From Anaerolineaceae bacterium (GTDB lineage Bacteria; Chloroflexota; Anaerolineae; Anaerolineales; Anaerolineaceae): a stretch of DNA of 13,683 bases. The stretch covers positions 1-13,683 of the forward strand of contig JACZIY010000433.1 in assembly GCA_014860845.1 (NCBI GenBank), in the 5' to 3' direction. Below are positions 9,124-13,683 of the stretch, in pieces; position 1 is the stretch's first letter, and each line of letters opens with the position of its first letter. The position numbers and the translations under genes were made by a program. The notes under the pieces are model-generated. The model was not told the DNA's origin. It did not search any database and saw only the letters and a program-made list of their open reading frames with translations.

Positions 9124-9249
9124 CCTACACCCCTTGCGGATAAATAAACTGTTGGATAAATTGGCAAAACCTATTCGACGTATAATCTTGAGAAGAGATA
9201 AAAACGTTCATAAAGGATTAAGCGTTACGTAAAAAATCGAACCTAATGG

Positions 9250-9266
9250 ATATACAGAAAGTATAT
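9250..9266. promoter_or_regulatory. Candidate operator: 6-base inverted repeat at the -35 position
   Basis: ATATAC and GTATAT flank a 5-base spacer AGAAA. The repeat ends 16 bases before the TATAAT at 9283-9288, exactly where a -35 element would sit. A protein bound there would block or replace contact with sigma factor, which fits a xylose-responsive regulator. No regulator gene is in the window, and the palindrome is AT-rich and short, so chance is possible. Confidence 0.35.
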
Positions 9267-9347
9267 TTAGCTAGACCCTTTCTATAATAGGGGAATGATA
9301 AATAAACAAAGGAACAAATACTTGAAAATAAATTAAGGATAAGTCAA

Positions 9348-10652
9348 ATGGAAAAATATGCGAGTATTAAAAAGGTCGTGTACAATCCCAAATCCGATTC
9401 CCTGTTTGCTTTCCGCTTCTATAATCCAGATGAGTTGATAGCAACCAAATCCATGCGAGATCAGTTAAAGTTTGCTATGTGCTATTGGCACACAATAGAT
9501 GCAGGCGGTACAGATATGTTCGGTAACGATACCATGGACAAAAACTTTGGGAAAACAGGTGTCGAGCAGTATCAGGCCAAAGCAGATTTTGCTTTCAACC
9601 TAATGGATAAGCTGCAGATCGATTATTACTGTTTTCATGATGCCGATATCGCACCGCAGGGTGTAACTCTTTCCGAAAGCATAAAAAATCAGAACGAGAT
9701 GATCGATTATCTCGAGGTTCTGCAAAAGAAACACAGTAAGAAACTCCTTTGGAATACAGCCAACAATTTCAGTGATAAAAAATTCATGGCGGGTGCAGCG
9801 ACGAGCCCTAATGCAGAAGTTTTTGCTTTAGCCGCTGCTAAGGTTAAATGGGGTCTTGACACAGCAAAACGACTCGGAGCAGCAGGTTATGTTTTTTGGG
9901 GTGGCAGAGAAGGTTACGACACATTACTTAACACCGATATGGGATTCGAGATTGATAACCTTGCACGCTTCATGCAAATGGCAGTGGATTACAAGCATAA
10001 AATTGGGTTCACCGGTGCGTTCTATATTGAACCCAAACCAAAGGAACCCACAAAACACCAGTATGACTTCGACACAGCAACCTGTATGAATTTCCTTCGA
10101 AAAAACGGTCTCGAAAACGAATTCAAATTGAACATTGAAGCAAATCATGCAACCCTTGCAGGTCATACATTCCAGCACGAACTGCGTTCTGCTTTAATTA
10201 ATGGTGCTTTTGGTTCGATCGATGCAAATCAGGGAGATTTATTCCTTGGTTGGGATACCGACCAATTCCCAACGAATGTTTATGAGACAACACTGTGCAT
10301 GTATGAAGTTCTGAAAGCTGGTGGATTCACTACTGGTGGATTGAATTTTGATGCAAAAACACGACGGCAAAGCAACACATTTGAAGATATTTTACTCTCA
10401 TTTATTGCCGGGATGGATAGTTTCGCACTCGGACTCCGATTGGCAGACAAACTGATTCGAGACGGACGTATAGATGAATTTATCAAAGCTCGTTATGCAA
10501 GTTACAACAATGGTATTGGTAAAAAGATAATTGAAGGAACAACCAATTTAGATGAGCTTTACACTTACGCACTTGCTCACGAAGATATTCAAGTTGATAG
10601 CGGACGGCAGGAGTACCTCGAGTCTGTATTAAACGAAGTTCTTTTTGGATAA
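9348..10652 (+). CDS. xylA: Xylose isomerase
   Basis: Converts D-xylose to D-xylulose in the cytoplasm, normally as a metal-dependent tetramer. The 434-residue length is that of the long (class II) xylose isomerases. All expected active-site residues are visible at a constant offset of four from the Escherichia coli enzyme: H97 and D100 in FHDAD, E228 and K230 in YIEPKP, E264 and H267 in NIEANH, D292, D303 and D305 in GWDTD, and D335 in LNFDAK. The start follows AAGGAT with good spacing. It is the first gene after the 310-base regulatory gap and is directly coupled to xylB, so the two probably form an operon from the promoter near 9283. No truncation or missing catalytic residue is seen; the enzyme should be active. 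Confidence 0.98.
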   Translation: MEKYASIKKVVYNPKSDSLFAFRFYNPDELIATKSMRDQLKFAMCYWHTIDAGGTDMFGNDTMDKNFGKTGVEQYQAKADFAFNLMDKLQIDYYCFHDADIAPQGVTLSESIKNQNEMIDYLEVLQKKHSKKLLWNTANNFSDKKFMAGAATSPNAEVFALAAAKVKWGLDTAKRLGAAGYVFWGGREGYDTLLNTDMGFEIDNLARFMQMAVDYKHKIGFTGAFYIEPKPKEPTKHQYDFDTATCMNFLRKNGLENEFKLNIEANHATLAGHTFQHELRSALINGAFGSIDANQGDLFLGWDTDQFPTNVYETTLCMYEVLKAGGFTTGGLNFDAKTRRQSNTFEDILLSFIAGMDSFALGLRLADKLIRDGRIDEFIKARYASYNNGIGKKIIEGTTNLDELYTYALAHEDIQVDSGRQEYLESVLNEVLFG

Positions 10653-10656
10653 GTAT

Positions 10657-12069
10657 ATGTATCTAGGTGTCGATTTAGGAACCTCCTCAATAAAACTGCT
10701 TCTGGCAAACCATGAAGGTACTATTGTCGATTCAGCCACTGCAACATATCCCAATTACTTCCCTCAACTAAATTGGTCAGAGCAAGAACCCTCAGATTGG
10801 TGGAATGGATTTTTCCATTGTCTTAAAGTTCTCAGCCATCAGAACGATCTGAAGCGAATTGAAGCATTGTCTTTTTCGGGACAAATGCATGGACTAGTGG
10901 TTTTGGATGAGAGAGATGAGATCATCCGTCCAGCGATCCTGTGGAATGATGGTCGAACAAACGATGAATGCGAATATCTCAATAACTTTCCGGTCGTGGA
11001 CTGGACTGGCAATATCGCGCTAACTGGCTTCACTGCTCCAAAAGTGTTATGGCTTAAAAAACACGAACCAGAAAACTTTGCACGTATTAGCAAGATAATG
11101 CTGCCTAAAGACTACCTGGTATACCGCCTTACTGGGAAGCATGTAACGGATGTTTCAGATGCCTCAGGTACATTGTTCTATGATCTGGAAAAGGGTTGCT
11201 GGTCCCAGGTAATGCTTGATATCCTCGGCATCCGAGAAGATCAATTGCCAATGATTCATGAAAGCCTCGACATAATTAGTATGGTTCACGCAGACTGTGG
11301 CCTTTCGCTGGATACCAAGGTCATCATCGGAGGTGGCGATCAGTCGATGGGTGCAATTGGCACAGGTACAGTAAATGATGGCCAGGTGTCCATCTCACTG
11401 GGAACGATTGGAGTTCTGTTTATCAACTCTGAAAACTATCCTGCAGAGAATCATGGACGCCTTCATGCTTTCCGGAACGCGAATGGTCAGTTCCACTTGA
11501 TGGGAGTGACACTAAGCTGTGGGGGATCAATCAAATGGTGGATCGAAGACGTGCTTGGCCAGACTGATTACGATTCGTTATTTGCAGGCATTTCTACCCT
11601 GCCGATCAATGACTTGATCTTTCTTCCATATTTAATGGGAGAGCGCAGCCCTATCAACGATCCTAGTGCAAAAGGCATCTTTTACGGACTGAATGCTTCC
11701 TTAGGACAAAAACAGATGACCAAGGCTGTCATTGAGGGTGTATGTTTCTCTCTACTTGATTGTCTTAAGACAGCAAACGAATGTGGAATTATGTTGAGTG
11801 ACGCCCGTGTGATAGGAGGTGGCTCAAAATCACCTGAATGGTTACAATTACTTTCTGATGTAACCGGCCTTACACTGCACACGATTCAAACCTCAGAAGG
11901 CGGTGGTCTTGGTGCGATAATCCTTGCTATGACGGCTTGTGGGAAATTTTCGTCCATTGCAGATGGATGTGTTAGTTTGATCCACGAAGACAGAATCTTC
12001 ATTCCAGATAAAGTACGAACAATCTCCTATGCGGAAAAATTCAAGAAATACAAAGATATTCACCTATAG
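10657..12069 (+). CDS. xylB: Xylulokinase (FGGY family)
   Basis: Phosphorylates D-xylulose to xylulose 5-phosphate with ATP, delivering it to the pentose phosphate or phosphoketolase route. I chose the ATG at 10657, four bases after the xylA stop, because it gives MYLGVDLGTSS, which aligns with the start of known XylB. An in-frame TTG at 10645, inside xylA, would add four residues. The 470-residue protein has the N-terminal phosphate loop DLGTSSIK, the sugar-binding SGQMHG (74-79) with M77 and H78, WNDGR at 96-100, and the catalytic base D228 in GGGDQS. The C-terminal domain has GERSP and the adenine-pocket GGGSKS. The ribosome-binding site is weak (GGA at 10647-10649), so translation probably depends on coupling to xylA. 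No intrinsic terminator is evident directly downstream. Confidence 0.97.
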   Translation: MYLGVDLGTSSIKLLLANHEGTIVDSATATYPNYFPQLNWSEQEPSDWWNGFFHCLKVLSHQNDLKRIEALSFSGQMHGLVVLDERDEIIRPAILWNDGRTNDECEYLNNFPVVDWTGNIALTGFTAPKVLWLKKHEPENFARISKIMLPKDYLVYRLTGKHVTDVSDASGTLFYDLEKGCWSQVMLDILGIREDQLPMIHESLDIISMVHADCGLSLDTKVIIGGGDQSMGAIGTGTVNDGQVSISLGTIGVLFINSENYPAENHGRLHAFRNANGQFHLMGVTLSCGGSIKWWIEDVLGQTDYDSLFAGISTLPINDLIFLPYLMGERSPINDPSAKGIFYGLNASLGQKQMTKAVIEGVCFSLLDCLKTANECGIMLSDARVIGGGSKSPEWLQLLSDVTGLTLHTIQTSEGGGLGAIILAMTACGKFSSIADGCVSLIHEDRIFIPDKVRTISYAEKFKKYKDIHL

Positions 12070-12372
12070 ATATCCGGATTGCTTTTTATTGCACTACAAT
12101 GTGGCTAAACCGAGGTACAAATTGAGTATCAAACAGTGGGAAATATAGAATTAGTGGACAAATTTATCAGAACTGCGGGACAATCTAAGCACAATTTCAC
12201 TTAAGTACGATATAAGCAGCTCGGTTACCCTCACAAAATCAGTTATTTCAGATTTCAGTTTTCTCTTTTCTTAGTAAGTTATGCTCTTTTGATCGCTTGA
12301 AGATAATATTCTTGTAAATGCAAACGCACCTTAATATTAATTGCGCGGCCAGGACCATATAGTAATAATTGT

Positions 12373-12388
12373 GATGTGTAGATGTGTA
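12373..12388. repeat. Tandem duplication of GATGTGTA
   Basis: Two exact adjacent copies of an 8-base unit, at 12373-12380 and 12381-12388, followed by a partial third (GA). Probably replication slippage in non-coding DNA. Confidence 0.6.
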
Positions 12389-12478
12389 GATTGATATTGA
12401 CAGACGCATATGGTATTTCTTTACATCCTTTGCACCCTTTGAAATCGAAACGCTCAAAATAGAACTCATAAAACTTAT

Positions 12479-12500
12479 CACTACTGCAACACTACTGCAA
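12479..12500. repeat. Tandem duplication of CACTACTGCAA
   Basis: Two exact adjacent copies of an 11-base unit, at 12479-12489 and 12490-12500. It lies in non-coding DNA; slippage or a small iteron-like site are both possible. Confidence 0.65.
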
Positions 12501-12705
12501 CCCAGTTAAAATTATTAAAAATATGATACTTATTGAACTCTTTAACCGCCATATCTAGCGATAGAGAGACTACTTACCCCCATATATACTGGTTAAACAA
12601 CAATTCTCACAGCTTCGAATCAGTAGGTCACTTATTGAATTTGTACGGTAAGTGAAATTTTATGAGTCAAGTATGGGAGAAGAACAATATAATTATCAAA
12701 AATGC

Positions 12706-12734
12706 TTGACTGTTCGATTGTAAGAGGTTAATAT
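12706..12734 (+). promoter_or_regulatory. Strong sigma-70-type promoter
   Basis: TTGACT at 12706-12711 and TAATAT at 12729-12734 are separated by exactly 17 bases, making this the best promoter match in the window. Transcription would start near 12741 and run right through the tRNA fragment to the terminator at 12897-12919, giving an RNA of about 175-180 bases with no evident protein. It might be an original tRNA-type promoter, a promoter from the inserted DNA, or that of a small RNA. Confidence 0.6.
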
Positions 12735-12844
12735 TCTGAAATTGATCAACTATCGCTGCGTGCCGGGCAAGCAAGATCCAGCGTTCGTTGGTTTAGCTGA
12801 TTTGCAAAGCCCGCCGCACAAATGGCACGGATTCAGGAGCATTA

Positions 12845-12888
12845 CTCATAACCCGGAGGTCAGTGGTTCGAATCCGCTCCCCGCTACC
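12845..12888 (+). pseudogene. 3' fragment of a tRNA-Met(CAT) gene, probable attachment-site remnant
   Basis: The sequence fits tRNA positions 32 to 75. The anticodon loop CTCATAA is at 12845-12851 (anticodon CAT at 12847-12849). The 3' anticodon stem CCCGG is at 12852-12856 and the variable loop AGGTC at 12857-12861. The T arm has stem AGTGG (12862-12866), loop TTCGAAT (12867-12873) and stem CCGCT (12874-12878). The acceptor strand CCCCGCT is at 12879-12885, followed by discriminator A and CC; the next base is T rather than A. The bases before the loop, CATTA, cannot pair with CCCGG, and I find no AGCGGGG- or CGCGGGG-like 5' end nearby, so the 5' half is missing. The CCC beside the loop favours the initiator type. 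A clean break at the anticodon loop is typical of integrase attachment sites in tRNA genes. Confidence 0.85.
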
Positions 12889-12896
12889 TGAAAAAT

Positions 12897-12919
12897 GACA
12901 CTCGAAAGGGTGTCTTTTT
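12897..12919. terminator. Bidirectional intrinsic terminator
   Basis: GACACTC (12897-12903) pairs with GGGTGTC (12908-12914) around a GAAA tetraloop, with one G-T pair, and TTTTT follows at 12915-12919. On the minus strand the same stem is followed by ATTTTT. It lies nine bases after the tRNA fragment, so it is probably the original tRNA terminator, and it would also end minus-strand transcripts coming from the right. Confidence 0.9.
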
Positions 12920-12932
12920 ATTTAATTGATCT

Positions 12933-13256
12933 CTATGTGTTTATAAACTCACTTGACTCAGTTTTTTCTAAGAGACCAGCTCTCACACCCGGTTTTTCTT
13001 TTATGGATAAGAACAGTACCAGCTCCAGAATAAGGTGCCAGATGCCTCCTATCAGGTCAGATGGATCATTTTCTATTAGTGGGATTGCCTGACCTAGCAA
13101 GTGATAAGCGAGCAGTTTGGAGGTGGCATTGGTTTAAGTATGCCCATCTGCTGGTAGCCAAAAACTGCCGATGATTTGGTAGCTCAGGATAAAAGGATAC
13201 TCAGCTATCACAATGGCTGCCAGAATGAACTTCCACTCACTTAATAATTGTTCCAT
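12933..13256 (-). pseudogene. Small membrane protein frame interrupted by one in-frame stop
   Basis: Reading the minus strand from the ATG at 13256-13254 gives 40 codons (MEQLLSEWKFILAAIVIAEY and onward), then TAA at 13136-13134, then 66 further codons in the same frame to TAG at 12935-12933. Both parts read like real protein: hydrophobic segments at about codons 10-35 and again near codons 76-88 (IGGIWHLILELVLFLSI), then a charged tail (KEKPGVRAG). It looks like a protein of about 107 residues with two or more membrane segments, broken by one nonsense change. No family is recognised. No good ribosome-binding site precedes the ATG. It lies 39 bases after the stop of the neighbouring minus-strand gene, in the same frame. 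Alternatives are a sequencing error, or two short peptides. Confidence 0.5.
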
Positions 13257-13295
13257 TGAAAGAGATCTGCTGAGACCCTTTCTTATGGATTTGTT

Positions 13296-13683
13296 CTACT
13301 TTATTTCACTGGTGATCGACAAAGCTTCTGCCAACAGGTCTTCAAGCCAAATCCCTGGCTCAAACAGCTGGCTTTTCCAATCAGGATCCAGGCGGTCCAG
13401 CAGTATTGCCTGGACCATACCAGTGTAATAGAACCTGCTTTCGTCCTCATCTCGTGCCATACGCTTAAGCTGTTCGACTTCACGCTTCCAGCGATTATCG
13501 AATTTTTTGTACTGATGAAAACGTGGGTCATTTAGTATCTCTTCAACCAGCACATACCCGCTGCTTGCTTGGGCAAGACGATACACACTCAGTTCGGCAT
13601 AACGACCGATCCCTTCAACCCATTCCCTATGGCGTTCAAACTCGATCAGGTCTGCGCTCAATCCTGCCGTTACGCGGCGTGAT
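13296..13683 (-). CDS. Unidentified protein, C-terminal part (5' end outside window)
   Basis: The minus-strand frame is open from the window edge to TAG at 13298-13296, giving about 128 residues. A TTG at 13661 could in principle start a 121-residue protein, but upstream codons continue in frame (RRVTAG before it), so truncation is more likely. The sequence is soluble, highly charged and helical, with many Arg, Glu and Trp: EFERHREWVEGIGRYAEL near the start, a central RFYYTGMVQAILLDRLDPDW, and WLEDLLAEALS near the end. No signal, membrane segment or known motif is visible. It has somewhat higher GC than the preceding non-coding DNA. With the tRNA fragment between it and the sugar genes, it may belong to the flanking chromosome. 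I cannot assign a function. Confidence 0.7.
   Translation of the reverse strand, partial: SRRVTAGLSADLIEFERHREWVEGIGRYAELSVYRLAQASSGYVLVEEILNDPRFHQYKKFDNRWKREVEQLKRMARDEDESRFYYTGMVQAILLDRLDPDWKSQLFEPGIWLEDLLAEALSITSEIK

Larger units (their letters stand above)
9038..9347 (+). promoter_or_regulatory. Intergenic regulatory region upstream of xylAB
   Basis: This 310-base AT-rich gap separates the MFS gene from xylA and contains no convincing gene. The best promoter element is TATAAT at 9283-9288, about 60 bases before the xylA ATG; no good TTGACA lies 16-18 bases upstream, which suggests an activated or regulated promoter. A second TATAAT at 9181-9186 has TTGGCA at 9161-9166 but the spacing is only 14. 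TTACGTAA at 9225-9232 is a short perfect palindrome. XylA translation is supported by AAGGAT at 9335-9340, seven bases before the ATG. The function of these sites is inferred from position only. Confidence 0.5.
12193..12659. repeat. Inverted repeat pair, 11-base exact core
   Basis: AATTTCACTTA at 12193-12203 is repeated inverted as TAAGTGAAATT at 12649-12659. On the inner side both carry GTAC after a one-base length difference (12205-12208 and 12643-12646). The copies are about 440 bases apart and enclose no gene. A third TCACTTA at 12628-12634 forms a local 7-base hairpin with 12649-12655. They could be ends of a small non-autonomous element or protein-binding sites. Length and AT content leave chance open. 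Confidence 0.35.
12070..12700. other. AT-rich non-coding stretch with short repeats
   Basis: No gene with a plausible start, ribosome-binding site and coding character is visible on either strand in these 630 bases. Instead there are several short repeats, listed separately, and low-complexity AT-rich sequence. No clear xylB terminator is present near its stop. The loss of coding content right after a dense operon, together with repeats and the nearby tRNA fragment, suggests the decayed margin of a mobile or acquired region. That reading is inference. Confidence 0.6.

Noticed and set aside
12397..12425. TTGACA at 12397 as a second promoter
   Set aside because: The sequence 16-18 bases downstream (around TTTACA) is a poor -10, and nothing follows that would be transcribed as a gene.
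12248..12481. Minus-strand reading frame of 77 residues
   Set aside because: Its composition follows the AT-rich DNA, with runs of Ser, Ile, Tyr and Lys. No ribosome-binding site is evident, and the frame overlaps simple tandem repeats.
12741..12888. A complete tRNA, an intron-containing tRNA or a tmRNA ending at 12888
   Set aside because: No 5' acceptor strand or D arm that pairs with the 3' part could be found upstream, and the tmRNA signatures and length do not fit.
12895..13092. Plus-strand reading frame of 65 residues
   Set aside because: It starts inside the terminator hairpin, and the opposite strand has more protein-like sequence.
1..13683. CRISPR array
   Set aside because: No regularly spaced direct repeats with unique spacers were seen; the only tandem repeats are two-copy 8- and 11-base units.

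Overview
The window is a bacterial carbohydrate-utilisation locus. Nine plus-strand genes fill roughly the first 12 kb. They are followed by about 0.9 kb of AT-rich, mostly non-coding DNA holding a truncated tRNA-Met gene, and then by minus-strand sequence of different character. The gene set, moderate GC and long GH38 protein would fit an anaerobic fermenter, and the protein style resembles Anaerolineae (Chloroflexota). That assignment is a tentative impression; no marker gene is present to settle it.

Layout. Bases 1-1705 encode two sugar ABC-transporter permeases, the first cut by the window edge; its binding protein is probably just upstream. Bases 1744-4792 hold three closely spaced genes with good ribosome-binding sites: a TIM-barrel sugar isomerase/epimerase, a 348-residue protein I cannot assign firmly (possibly deacetylase-fold), and a Gfo/Idh/MocA dehydrogenase. 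Bases 4902-7676 encode a cytoplasmic GH38 alpha-mannosidase-family enzyme, and 7715-9037 an MFS transporter. A 310-base regulatory gap with a promoter candidate precedes xylA (9348-10652) and xylB (10657-12069), which are tightly coupled.

How the genes may work together. A glycoside or oligosaccharide imported by the ABC system could be oxidised by the Gfo/Idh enzyme, rearranged or eliminated by the TIM-barrel enzyme, and hydrolysed by GH38. XylA and XylB feed D-xylose into the pentose phosphate pathway. The pairing of a Gfo/Idh oxidoreductase with an AP-endonuclease-2-fold isomerase recalls known 3-keto-glycoside pathways; this is inference.

Right side. Bases 12845-12888 match the 3' part of a tRNA-Met(CAT) gene from the anticodon loop to the acceptor end. 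The matching 5' half is absent, and a strong terminator follows. This is the expected footprint of an integrative element that used the tRNA as its attachment site. The fragment's orientation puts the element to the left, so the sugar genes could lie on it. Beyond it, on the minus strand, are a small membrane-protein reading frame broken by one in-frame stop and the C-terminal part of an unidentified protein.
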